Below are positions 25,306 to 32,772 of a stretch of 46,763 nt of DNA, piece after piece. The stretch's first letter is position 1, and every line of letters begins with the position of its first letter. Below the pieces are notes generated by a model. The model was given only the letters and a program-made list of their open reading frames with translations. It did not search any database and was not told the origin of the DNA. The DNA comes from an uncultured Collinsella sp. (GTDB lineage: Bacteria > Actinomycetota > Coriobacteriia > Coriobacteriales > Coriobacteriaceae). Position numbers and translations under genes: made by a program. The stretch spans positions 1 to 46,763 of the forward strand of contig CAAFUK010000053.1 of assembly GCA_900766165.1 (NCBI GenBank), written 5' to 3'.

Positions 25306-26310
25306 ATGACTGTTACGTTCGAAGGTTACGAGCGCCGCGCTGACAAGATCAACAAGTGCCTCGCCGACAACGGCATCGCCTCCCTCGAGGAAGCTCTGCA
25401 GATCTGCACCGACAAGGGCTTCAACCCGCGTGAGATCGTCAACAACACCCAGTCCATCGCCTTCCAGAACGCCGAGTGGGCCTACACCCTCGGTTGCGCT
25501 CTCGCTGTCAAGCGTGGCGCCAAGTCCGCTTCTGAGGCTGCCGCCATCATCGGCGAGGGCATCCAGGCCTTCACCGTTCCCGGCTCCGTCGCCGAGGACC
25601 GCAAGGTTGGTCTGGGCCACGGCAACCTGGGCGCTATGCTGCTCTCCGACGACACCGAGTGCTTCGCCTTCCTGGCCGGCCACGAGTCCTTCGCTGCCGC
25701 TGAGGGCGCTATCGGCCTGGCTCTGAACGCCAACAAGGCTCGCAAGAAGCCGCTGCGCGTTATCCTCAACGGTCTGGGCAAGGACGCCGCTCAGATCATC
25801 GCCCGCATCAACGGCTTCACCTACGTGAAGACCCAGTTCGACTACTTCACGGGCGAGCTCAAGGTCGTCGAGACCATCCCCTACTCCGATGGTCCCCGCG
25901 CCGCCGTCAACTGCTACGGCGCCGACGACGTCCGCGAGGGCGTTGCCATCATGTGGCACGAGAACGTCGACATCTCGATTACCGGTAACTCCACCAACCC
26001 CACGCGCTTCCAGCACCCCGTCGCTGGCACCTACAAGAAGGAGCGCCTCGAGGCTGGCAAGAAGTACTTCTCCGTCGCTTCTGGTGGCGGCACTGGCCGT
26101 ACCCTGCACCCGGACAACATGGGCGCCGGCCCTGCCTCTTACGGCATGACCGACACCATGGGCCGTATGCACTCCGACGCCCAGTTCGCCGGTTCTTCCT
26201 CCGTGCCTGCGCACGTCGACATGATGGGTCTCATCGGCATGGGCAACAACCCCATGGTCGGTGCCACCGTCGCCTGCGCTGTCGCCGTCGAGGAGGCCCT
26301 CAAGGCCTAA
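25306..26310 (+). CDS. GGGtGRT family protein
   Basis: This 334-residue protein carries the name-giving motif GGGTGRT at residues 260-266 and other conserved-looking blocks: GFNPREIVNNTQSIAFQNAEWAYTLGCA, GLGHGNLGAML, FLAGHESFAAAEGAIGLAL and GMGNNPMVGATVACAVA. The Gly-rich loop and GHGNLGAM stretch hint at nucleotide or phosphate binding, but no function has been established to my knowledge. The biased codon use (almost only C/G- or preferred-T-ending codons) suggests high expression. It is the second and last gene of its operon, closed by a strong terminator. Confidence 0.8.
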   Translation: MTVTFEGYERRADKINKCLADNGIASLEEALQICTDKGFNPREIVNNTQSIAFQNAEWAYTLGCALAVKRGAKSASEAAAIIGEGIQAFTVPGSVAEDRKVGLGHGNLGAMLLSDDTECFAFLAGHESFAAAEGAIGLALNANKARKKPLRVILNGLGKDAAQIIARINGFTYVKTQFDYFTGELKVVETIPYSDGPRAAVNCYGADDVREGVAIMWHENVDISITGNSTNPTRFQHPVAGTYKKERLEAGKKYFSVASGGGTGRTLHPDNMGAGPASYGMTDTMGRMHSDAQFAGSSSVPAHVDMMGLIGMGNNPMVGATVACAVAVEEALKA

Positions 26311-26347
26311 TCGCGCCCGCGCGATGCTCATATAGTTGAGCTTTGGA

Positions 26348-26379
26348 GCCGCTACCCACCCGGGTAGCGGCCTCTTTTT
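26348..26379 (+). terminator. Strong intrinsic terminator after the GGGtGRT gene
   Basis: GCCGCTACCC (26348-26357) pairs perfectly with GGGTAGCGGC (26362-26371) around a 4-nt loop, followed by CTCTTTTT. It lies 38 nt after the stop codon. Confidence 0.9.
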
Positions 26380-26567
26380 GTTTGCGCTGGCGCAGGGTAG
26401 CTAATGCCGATATATCAGTTGGGGCGAAATACAAGATGTGATGAGATGGAGCGTCAGAGCGTCCATGACGCCCATCTGCCATATTTACCCTTTACCGATT
26501 TGCCGAGTCTTTGCGGCCCCATTGCCGATCACCCGTGCGACAATGCGCCGGACGAGAAAGGAATCCG

Positions 26568-28094
26568 ATGGAATCGACTGATGTACTGGTAATTGGATCT
26601 GGCATTGCGGGCCTTTGCGCCGCCATCGAAGCGGCACGCACGGGCGCAACCGTCACCGTGGCAAGCGCCGGCAAGACTATGAGTGGATCGAGCTTCTTCC
26701 CCGGAACCTGGGGCCTGGGGCTTATCGGACCCGTTAACGAAGACGACGAACAAGACCTCATCGACACTATTCAGACCGTTGGTGGCGGCGTCGCCGACCC
26801 CGAGCTTGTCCAGACGTTTGTCCACGGCATTCCCCATGCAATTGAATGGCTCGAGCAAGACCTGGGCGTTGAGCTTCAGCGTCCGCAAAGCGCCGAGAGT
26901 GCTCAGCAAAAGCAGTTTATCCCCTGCTTTGACCACAAGACGCGCATGTGGCGCGGCCTCACCCGCAAGCCCCTTGAGGACGCTCTGACGACCTGGATCG
27001 AGTCGCTCGGCATTCGCCTGCTCCCCCGCCATGAGCTTATTGACCTTGTTGAGGACACGAACGGCAGAATAACCGGAACCGTACTCTACGACCTCACCGA
27101 AAATCGAATCGTGCCCTTTGCTGCCAAGGCCACGATCATCGCAGCCGGTGGCACAGGCGGCCTGTTCGAGCGCAGCCTTACGTCGGCTGATGTGCTCAGC
27201 TCCTCGCAGGCCATCGCGCTGGCGCACGGCGCAACACTTACTAATATAGAGTTCATGCAGATGATGCCCGGCTTCATCGAGCCCAAGCGCAACCTGGTCT
27301 TCAACGAGAAAACCTGGCGCTACGTACATGTAGACCAGCCGGTAGATATTGCCGACGACAAGCTGGACGACCTGCTCGAGCAGCGCTCTGGATATGGTCC
27401 CTTCACGTCACGCTTGGCCTCCCGCGCTATCGATCTCGTCATCGATCAGGCAGGTGTCGAAGGCCTGGCACTCCACTACGACTTCCCCCGCGAGGATGTC
27501 CCAGAGTTTGTGCAGACCTTTGCCACCTGGCTGCAAGACGAGCACGGCATCGCCCCGACTGACGAGATGCGCGTTGCGATGTATGCCCACGCCGCTAACG
27601 GCGGCATCAAGATCGATAAGACCGCGCACACGGGCGTTGAGGGCCTCTACGCTTGCGGCGAGGCGACAGGCGGCATGCACGGCGCCGACCGCATTGGTGG
27701 CTTGTCAAGCGCCAACGGCATCGTATTCGGACGTATCGCGGGCGCATCGGCGGCGCGGGCGGCGCAGGACGCCCCTGAGACGCCCTTGAAGACGGATATC
27801 GCCCTCCCCCAGCGCGGCATCACCGCAACAGACGCCGAGCGCCTGACACGCACTCTCAAGCACACGATGAGCACCCACTGCATGATCAACCGCACCGAGG
27901 CGGGCCTATCCATAGCGTCGCAAGAACTTGAAGACCTAAAGTCCGAGTCTTCAGCCCTGAGCACGGCAGACGCACAAGATAGCGAAATCGCAGCCCTCGC
28001 CCGCCTGCAATCGCAGATTCGGCTGGCGACCGAAATGGTCAAAGCCATGCGTAAGCGAACCGAAAGCCTCGGATCGCACTATCGAGCGGACTAA
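26568..28094 (+). CDS. FAD-dependent oxidoreductase of the NadB/FrdA family
   Basis: This 508-residue flavoprotein begins with an FAD-binding beta-alpha-beta unit (DVLVIGSGIAGLCAAIEAA, residues 5-23). It has the family's IIAAGGTGGLF loop and ends its catalytic part with HAANGGIKIDKTAHTGVEGLYACGEATGGMHGADRIGGLSSANGIVFGR-type sequence, here in the 360-405 range. A C-terminal helical bundle ends RTESLGSHYRAD, as in L-aspartate oxidase and fumarate reductase/succinate dehydrogenase flavoproteins. No heme-binding or Fe-S domain is fused. No nadA or nadC and no frdB lies nearby, so aspartate oxidase versus a soluble reductase cannot be decided. The ATG at 26568 has GAAAGGA 6 nt upstream. It appears to be a single-gene unit. 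Confidence 0.75.
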   Translation: MESTDVLVIGSGIAGLCAAIEAARTGATVTVASAGKTMSGSSFFPGTWGLGLIGPVNEDDEQDLIDTIQTVGGGVADPELVQTFVHGIPHAIEWLEQDLGVELQRPQSAESAQQKQFIPCFDHKTRMWRGLTRKPLEDALTTWIESLGIRLLPRHELIDLVEDTNGRITGTVLYDLTENRIVPFAAKATIIAAGGTGGLFERSLTSADVLSSSQAIALAHGATLTNIEFMQMMPGFIEPKRNLVFNEKTWRYVHVDQPVDIADDKLDDLLEQRSGYGPFTSRLASRAIDLVIDQAGVEGLALHYDFPREDVPEFVQTFATWLQDEHGIAPTDEMRVAMYAHAANGGIKIDKTAHTGVEGLYACGEATGGMHGADRIGGLSSANGIVFGRIAGASAARAAQDAPETPLKTDIALPQRGITATDAERLTRTLKHTMSTHCMINRTEAGLSIASQELEDLKSESSALSTADAQDSEIAALARLQSQIRLATEMVKAMRKRTESLGSHYRAD

Positions 28095-28310
28095 GCCGAG
28101 CACTTACCTAGAGCAGAACGCAACTTCTCGATAATGATTGAGCCCAACGGCACACTTTAACGCCATCAAAATAGTGTTAGAAAAGAAACGCCATCATATC
28201 CGTGATATAGACGCTTTTATGTCCTCGCGGTCGCGTATCCTCTTTAGGCATGTAGTTACCACATGATGAAGGCGAATAACGCGTAGCCCACCGACCAGAG
28301 AGGAAGAGAT

Positions 28311-29318
28311 ATGGAAGACCCCATTCAGGCCGAGATCATTCTGTACCAGTCCGAGGGGGCAAACGTGCCGGTCCAGGTCTACTACAAGGATGAGACCCTT
28401 TGGGTCTCACAGGGGGCGATGGCCGATCTGTTCGATGTCTCTGTTTCGACGATTTCCGAACATCTCATTAACATTTTCGCCAGCGGGGAACTACAAAAGG
28501 CCAGCTCAACTAGTTTTTCCGGTTTTTCCGGAAAAACCTCTTCCAAAGGTGGCAGACCGAAAACTTACTACAACCTCGATGCGGTAATCGCTGTCGGGTA
28601 CCGAGTGAACTCGATGCGCGCAACCCGATTCCGCCAATGGGCCACGGCGACCCTCAAGGAGTACATCACCAAGGGCTTCGTCCTCAACGACGACATGCTC
28701 AAGAACGGCCGGCCCTTCGGCAAAGACTACTTCGACGAGCTGCTCGCCCGCATCCGCGACATCCGCGCGAGCGAGCGCCGCGTGTGGCTCAAGATCACCG
28801 ACATCTTCCAGGAATGCAGCTTCGACTACGACAAGGACTCGACCATGGCCAAGAACTTCTACGCCGCGGTCCAGAACAAGATGCACTACGCCGTCACCGG
28901 GCATACCGCGGCCGAGATCGTCCAGGGGCGCTCCGACCCATCCAAGCCCAACATGGGACTCACGTCGTGGAAGGAAGGCCCCGAGGGCCGCATCCACTCC
29001 TCGGACGTCACCGTGGCCAAGAACTACCTGTCCGAGAACGAAATCAGGCAGCTGAACCGCCTCGTCACGATGCTGCTCGACACGCTCGAGGACAGGGCCG
29101 AGCGGCACGTCCTTACGAGCATGGAGGACTGCGAGCGCCTGCTCGACGGCTTCCTGACATTCAGCGGGCGCGAGGTGCTCAAGGGCCTCGGCAACCGCAA
29201 CAAGAAGACGGCGGACAAGATCGCCAAGGAGCGCTTCCACGAGTTCCAGAAACTCCAGGACAAGACCTACGAAAACGACTTCGAGCGCATGGCGAAGCGC
29301 CTGAACGGCAAGGCGTAA
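28311..29318 (+). CDS. RhuM family protein
   Basis: This 335-residue protein matches the virulence RhuM family along its length: QVYYKDETLWVSQGAMADLFDVSVSTISEHL (a helix-turn-helix-like N-terminus), YYNLDAVIAVGYRVNSMRATRFRQWATATLKEYITKGFVLND, YFDELLARIRDIRASERR, QNKMHYAVTGHTAAEI and KNYLSENEIRQLNRLVTMLLD. The family is frequent on genomic islands and plasmids; its biochemical function is unknown. The ATG follows GAGAGGAAGAG closely. An internal stretch coding SSTSFSGFSGKTSS contains a perfect 18-bp palindrome. With the integrase downstream, it probably belongs to a residual integrated element. Confidence 0.8.
   Translation: MEDPIQAEIILYQSEGANVPVQVYYKDETLWVSQGAMADLFDVSVSTISEHLINIFASGELQKASSTSFSGFSGKTSSKGGRPKTYYNLDAVIAVGYRVNSMRATRFRQWATATLKEYITKGFVLNDDMLKNGRPFGKDYFDELLARIRDIRASERRVWLKITDIFQECSFDYDKDSTMAKNFYAAVQNKMHYAVTGHTAAEIVQGRSDPSKPNMGLTSWKEGPEGRIHSSDVTVAKNYLSENEIRQLNRLVTMLLDTLEDRAERHVLTSMEDCERLLDGFLTFSGREVLKGLGNRNKKTADKIAKERFHEFQKLQDKTYENDFERMAKRLNGKA
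28521..28538. repeat. Perfect 18-bp palindrome inside the RhuM gene
   Basis: GGTTTTTCCGGAAAAACC is its own reverse complement and is preceded by a second TTTTTCCGG. It falls in a Ser/Gly-rich insertion of the protein. It may be a protein-binding site or the scar of a small insertion. Confidence 0.6.
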
Positions 29319-29352
29319 CGAGCACAGGGGCTTATCAAAACGCCAGTTGTTC

Positions 29353-29380
29353 CCCATTTTCGTGGGGTCGCGAAAATGGG
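29353..29380. repeat. Hairpin with 10-bp arms between RhuM and the integrase
   Basis: CCCATTTTCG (29353-29362) and CGAAAATGGG (29371-29380) form a perfect stem with an 8-nt loop. No T-run follows, so this is not a classical terminator. It lies 36 nt after the RhuM stop codon. Confidence 0.5.
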
Positions 29381-29462
29381 TGACGGCTTGACCGCGCCGA
29401 CGGCAAACGGTAATTTGGACAGCGGTATTGACGCGGGGACCCCACGGGGCCCGCGTCCAAAG

Positions 29463-29495
29463 GAAAGGCGGCTGTCCCAGGGACGGTCGCCTTTC
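29463..29495 (+). terminator. Possible terminator before the integrase gene
   Basis: GAAAGGCG (29463-29470) pairs with CGCCTTTC (29488-29495), with further pairing of GTCC and GGAC inside. The run after it (TTCGTTAT) is only weakly T-rich. Confidence 0.4.
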
Positions 29496-29591
29496 TTCGT
29501 TATCAAGACATAAAGAAACCCCGTGCGGCAATCTTGGCGGATCCGCACGGGGCATATGCCCTCCGGCAAAAGGGAAAGGCAGGACCATTAT

Positions 29592-30830
29592 ATGGCAACC
29601 AACGATACTTCAAGGTCGAAACTCGGCTCCAAGCGCGAGGTCGCGCCCGGCAAGTGGGTGATCCGCGTGCAGGCGGGCTTCCGCGCGGACGGCCACGTGC
29701 GCCGCGTGTCGCGCACCGTATACGGCACCGAGACCGAGGCCGATATCGCCATCGCCCAGCTCGCGCAGGAGCTAGGTGTGTCCCAGGCGGCGCACGCGGG
29801 CGTGACGCTCGACATGTACTACTGGGGAGTTTTCCGCGACTCCCCCAGCAACCGCGGCAAGCCGCGCTCCCGCGCGAGCCTGCGCGAGTACGACGGGCAG
29901 ATGTGCAACTACATCTCCCCCGTCCTGGGGAGCATCGACATCTCCGAGATAACCCACGACATGATGCGAAGCTGCATCGAGCGCTCGGGTGCGCCGGCCA
30001 AGACCAAGACGACCCTGCGCGCCGTCATGCGCCGCGCCTACGACGACGGCTGGGTGACGGTGGAGCCCTTCCGCCGCCGCGTCATCGCGCCCAAGGCCAA
30101 GCAGGCTCCCGTGGAGCCGTGGAGCATCCCCGAGGCCGCCGAGGCGCTGCGCAGGCTCGCCGCCAGCGACGACCGCGCAGACCTGGTCATGAACGCCTAC
30201 CTCATCCTCGGCCTGAGCGGTCTGCGCAAGGAGGAGGCGCTGGCCGTGCGCCCGTGCGACCTCAAGGTCACCACGACCTACGACTTCGCCACGGGCCAGC
30301 CGACCGTGTCGGAGTACATCGAGGTCTGCCGCGCGTACACGGACGAGGACGGCGTGAAGGAGACCAAGAACGCCCATTCCGTGCGCACCGTGCCGGTTTT
30401 ATTGGCAGGCCGCGAGCGCCTGCACCAGATCATGGACGAGTTGCGCCCGGGCATAACCGTCGAGGGCGGCACTTCGGTTACGGAGCAGGTTCGCGAGTGG
30501 AGCGGCCAGCGGATCGTGAACATGCGCGGCGACAACCTCGTGCGCGCCTGGCGGCGCATGTGCGTACGCCATGACCTGCGGTATATCCCGCCAAAGGCCC
30601 TGCGCCACACGTCCGAGACCATCATGGCGGCGACCGAGGTCGACCCGCTGAGCATCATGGACCTGCACGGTCATACGGACCTGGGGACAGATTACCGCCA
30701 TTACATCAAACCGGGCCTCGCGGAACGCGAGAAGGCCGCCAGGCAGGTCGGGCGCGCCCTGCAGATCGTCGAGGGCGGCGACGCGGACGGCGGTTTTAAT
30801 GGCACCGGGCGCAGCGCCGAGACGCTCTAA
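29592..30830 (+). CDS. Tyrosine site-specific integrase
   Basis: This 412-residue phage/ICE-type integrase has an N-terminal DNA-binding region (KWVIRVQAGFRADGHVRR), a SAM-like core-binding domain (LREYDGQMCNYISPVLGSIDISEITHDMM) and a catalytic domain. Arg212 (SGLRKEEALAV), Lys259, Arg338 and His339 (KALRHTSE), His361 (HGHTDL) and the probable nucleophile Tyr371 (DYRHYI) are in place. The position usually filled by the first His of HxxR is Lys335. The ATG at 29592 follows AGGCAGGA; an earlier start has no support. The gene ends about 160 bp from the 3' end of a tRNA-Lys gene and points at it, the usual arrangement for tRNA-targeting integrases. No second attachment copy was found within the window. 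Confidence 0.85.
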   Translation: MATNDTSRSKLGSKREVAPGKWVIRVQAGFRADGHVRRVSRTVYGTETEADIAIAQLAQELGVSQAAHAGVTLDMYYWGVFRDSPSNRGKPRSRASLREYDGQMCNYISPVLGSIDISEITHDMMRSCIERSGAPAKTKTTLRAVMRRAYDDGWVTVEPFRRRVIAPKAKQAPVEPWSIPEAAEALRRLAASDDRADLVMNAYLILGLSGLRKEEALAVRPCDLKVTTTYDFATGQPTVSEYIEVCRAYTDEDGVKETKNAHSVRTVPVLLAGRERLHQIMDELRPGITVEGGTSVTEQVREWSGQRIVNMRGDNLVRAWRRMCVRHDLRYIPPKALRHTSETIMAATEVDPLSIMDLHGHTDLGTDYRHYIKPGLAEREKAARQVGRALQIVEGGDADGGFNGTGRSAETL

Positions 30831-30867
30831 AACTGCGTTCCCTAGGTCCATTACCTGCTAAATGCAT

Positions 30868-30903
30868 AAAACGCCCCCTGCCGCGCATAAACGGCAGGGG
30901 GCG
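30868..30903 (-). terminator. Distal terminator facing the tRNA operon
   Basis: Perfect 12-bp arms CGCCCCCTGCCG (30872-30883) and CGGCAGGGGGCG (30892-30903) surround an 8-nt loop. On the minus strand the stem is followed by TTTT. It may serve both the tRNA operon and, less efficiently, the integrase gene. Confidence 0.65.
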
Positions 30904-30951
30904 TAAAACGTCAACGGTAACGAACGGTTATGATTTGGCTTCTCGGAAAAC

Positions 30952-30977
30952 AAAAAAGTCAGCGCCGAAGCGCTGAC
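30952..30977 (-). terminator. Terminator of the tRNA operon with UUCG loop
   Basis: On the minus strand GTCAGCGC-TTCG-GCGCTGAC forms a perfect 8-bp stem with the very stable UUCG tetraloop and is followed by six T. It lies about 13 nt after the last tRNA-Lys. Confidence 0.9.
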
Positions 30978-30989
30978 CTGCGTGTTCTT

Positions 30990-31065
30990 TGGTGGGCCGT
31001 CAGGGGGTCGAACCCTGGACCTTGGGATTAAGAGTCCCCTGCTCTACCAACTGAGCTAACGACCC
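30990..31065 (-). tRNA. tRNA-Lys (anticodon CTT), distal copy
   Basis: This 76-nt tRNA has encoded CCA. The acceptor GGGTCGT pairs with ACGGCCC, the D-arm is AGCTCAGTTGGTAGAGC, the anticodon loop is CTCTTAA and the T-arm is CAGGGTTCGACCCCCTG. The sequence is identical to the other copy at 31109-31184. It is a possible integration target of the adjacent integrase. Confidence 0.97.
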
Positions 31066-31069
31066 AAAG

Positions 31070-31095
31070 CTAAAGTCCGTTGTGGCGGACTTTAG
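31070..31095. repeat. Hairpin between the two tRNA-Lys genes
   Basis: CTAAAGTCCG (31070-31079) and CGGACTTTAG (31086-31095) form a perfect 10-bp stem with a 6-nt loop in the spacer of the tRNA precursor. It could guide processing of the precursor. No T-run follows, so read-through to the distal tRNA is expected. Confidence 0.6.
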
Positions 31096-31108
31096 AGGAG
31101 ATATCGTG

Positions 31109-31184
31109 TGGTGGGCCGTCAGGGGGTCGAACCCTGGACCTTGGGATTAAGAGTCCCCTGCTCTACCAACTGAGCTAACGACCC
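31109..31184 (-). tRNA. tRNA-Lys (anticodon CTT), proximal copy
   Basis: This 76-nt tRNA is identical to the distal copy and has encoded CCA. It is the second gene of the His-Lys-Lys operon on the minus strand. Confidence 0.97.
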
Positions 31185-31206
31185 GATATCAACACGAAGC
31201 AAGAAC

Positions 31207-31284
31207 TGGGGTGGGTAAAGGGACTCGAACCCTCGACCTACGGGACCACAACCCATCGCTCTAGCCAACTGAGCTACACCCACC
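31207..31284 (-). tRNA. tRNA-His (anticodon GTG)
   Basis: The acceptor GTGGGTG pairs with TACCCAC. An extra G before position 1 faces discriminator C73, the identity pair of tRNA-His, and CCA is encoded. The anticodon loop is TTGTGGT. It is the first gene of the tRNA operon. Confidence 0.96.
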
Positions 31285-31310
31285 GTGTCCTGTGCGCTTC
31301 GCGCTCGACT

Positions 31311-31339
31311 ATTATTGCAAGGAACGCCACGCGATGCAA
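31311..31339 (-). promoter_or_regulatory. Promoter of the tRNA operon
   Basis: On the minus strand TTGCAT (31334-31339), a 17-nt spacer and AATAAT (31311-31316) lie about 27 nt ahead of the tRNA-His 5' end. This suits a short-leader stable RNA promoter. Confidence 0.55.
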
Positions 31340-31449
31340 GCCCCAATTTTCAAGAATTTTGAAAAGAGTTTTTCGAGACCATTTCGAGCAAATCCCACCA
31401 GTTCCATAGGAGTAAACTTGCCCCACTGCAAATGCTCGAAAGGACCGGC

Positions 31450-32631
31450 ATGAAAGAACTCTCCAACCGCACGGCAACGTTTACCGATTCCGTCATCCGC
31501 CGCATGACGCGCATCTCCAACAAGTATGGCGCCGTCAACCTGTCGCAGGGCTTCCCCGACTTCGATCCCCCGGCGCAGCTGCTCAACAGCCTGAGCACCA
31601 TCGCCGCCGATCCCAAGCCGCTCTATCACCAGTACTCCATCACCTGGGGCTCCCAGGCCATGCGCGAGGCGCTCGCCGCCAAACAGGAGCACTTTATGGG
31701 CATGCCGGTGAACCCCAACGAGAATATCGTAGTCACCTGCGGCTCCACCGAGGCCATGATGGCCGCCATGATGACGGTCACCAACCCCGGCGACAAGGTC
31801 GTCATCTTCTCGCCGTTCTACGAGAACTACGGCGCCGACACGATCCTTTCGGGTGCCGAGCCCATCTACGTGCCGCTCAACCCGCCCACATTCGACTTTG
31901 ACCGCGAGACACTCGAGGCGGCCTTCCGCGACAACGACCCCAAGGCCATCGTCCTATGCAACCCTTCCAACCCCTGCGGCAAGGTCTTTACACGCGATGA
32001 GCTCGCCTTTATCGCCGACCTCTGCAAAAAGTACGACACCTACTGCATCACCGACGAGGTCTACGAGCACATCGTCTACGCGCCCCACGAGCACGTCTAT
32101 ATGGCCACGCTGCCCGGCATGTTTGAGCGCACCATCAGCTGCAGCTCGCTGTCCAAGACCTACTCCATCACCGGCTGGCGTCTGGGCTACACTATCGCCC
32201 CTGCCGAAATCACCGAGCGCATCAAAAAGGTCCACGACTTCCTCACCGTGGGCGCCGCCGCCCCCCTGCAGGAAGCCGTCGTCACCGCCCTCAAATTCGA
32301 CGACAGCTATTACGATGAGGTCCTCGACCTCTACACCGCCAAGCGCGACCTTTTCTGCCAGGGTCTCGATAGCATCGGCCTCACGCACAACGTGCCACAG
32401 GGAGCTTACTACGTGATGATGGACATCTCAGAGTTTGGCTACGACAGCGACCTGGACTTCTGCGAGGATTTGGCCTCAAAGGTGGGCGTGGGCGCCGTTC
32501 CAGGCTCGAGCTTCTTCCGCGAGCCCGTCAATCACCTGATCCGCTTCCACTTTGCCAAACGCGACGAAACGCTCAACGCCGCACTGGAGAACCTCAAGTC
32601 CCTGCGTGATAAAATCAAGCTGCGCGAGTAA
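31450..32631 (+). CDS. Class I/II pyridoxal-phosphate aminotransferase
   Basis: This 393-residue fold-type I aminotransferase has NLSQGFPDFDPP at residues 30-41, a signature of the kynurenine/methionine aminotransferase branch. Other features are Asn174 (CNPSNPCGK), Asp202 and Tyr205 (ITDEVYEH), the Schiff-base Lys236 (SSLSKTYSITGWRLGY) and a C-terminal Arg in NHLIRFHFAK that would bind the substrate carboxylate. It moves amino groups between an amino acid and a 2-oxo acid in the cytosol; the exact substrate cannot be fixed. The ATG at 31450 has AAAGGA 5 nt upstream. It is a single gene ending in a strong terminator. Confidence 0.88.
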   Translation: MKELSNRTATFTDSVIRRMTRISNKYGAVNLSQGFPDFDPPAQLLNSLSTIAADPKPLYHQYSITWGSQAMREALAAKQEHFMGMPVNPNENIVVTCGSTEAMMAAMMTVTNPGDKVVIFSPFYENYGADTILSGAEPIYVPLNPPTFDFDRETLEAAFRDNDPKAIVLCNPSNPCGKVFTRDELAFIADLCKKYDTYCITDEVYEHIVYAPHEHVYMATLPGMFERTISCSSLSKTYSITGWRLGYTIAPAEITERIKKVHDFLTVGAAAPLQEAVVTALKFDDSYYDEVLDLYTAKRDLFCQGLDSIGLTHNVPQGAYYVMMDISEFGYDSDLDFCEDLASKVGVGAVPGSSFFREPVNHLIRFHFAKRDETLNAALENLKSLRDKIKLRE

Positions 32632-32658
32632 GGACAGCCCAGCAACTAAAAGCACCAG

Positions 32659-32699
32659 AGAAACCTCGCACCGCTCGTTGGGCTGCGAGGTTTCTTTTT
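32659..32699 (+). terminator. Intrinsic terminator after the aminotransferase gene
   Basis: AGAAACCTCGCA (32659-32670) pairs perfectly with TGCGAGGTTTCT (32684-32695), followed by TTTT. Confidence 0.9.
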
Positions 32700-32700
32700 G

Positions 32701-32734
32701 TAGCGCTTTCTTAATTATTTTAGAGCGCTATAGT
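32701..32734 (+). promoter_or_regulatory. Promoter/operator of the ROK kinase gene
   Basis: The perfect dyad TAGCGCT-N16-AGCGCTA (32701-32707, 32724-32730) runs into a -10-like TATAGT (32729-32734). A repressor bound here would block the promoter. The regulator is not in the window. Confidence 0.45.
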
Positions 32735-32772
32735 TTAGAAAAGGAGCAATTCGTCCCGGAGAGAGGAACACT

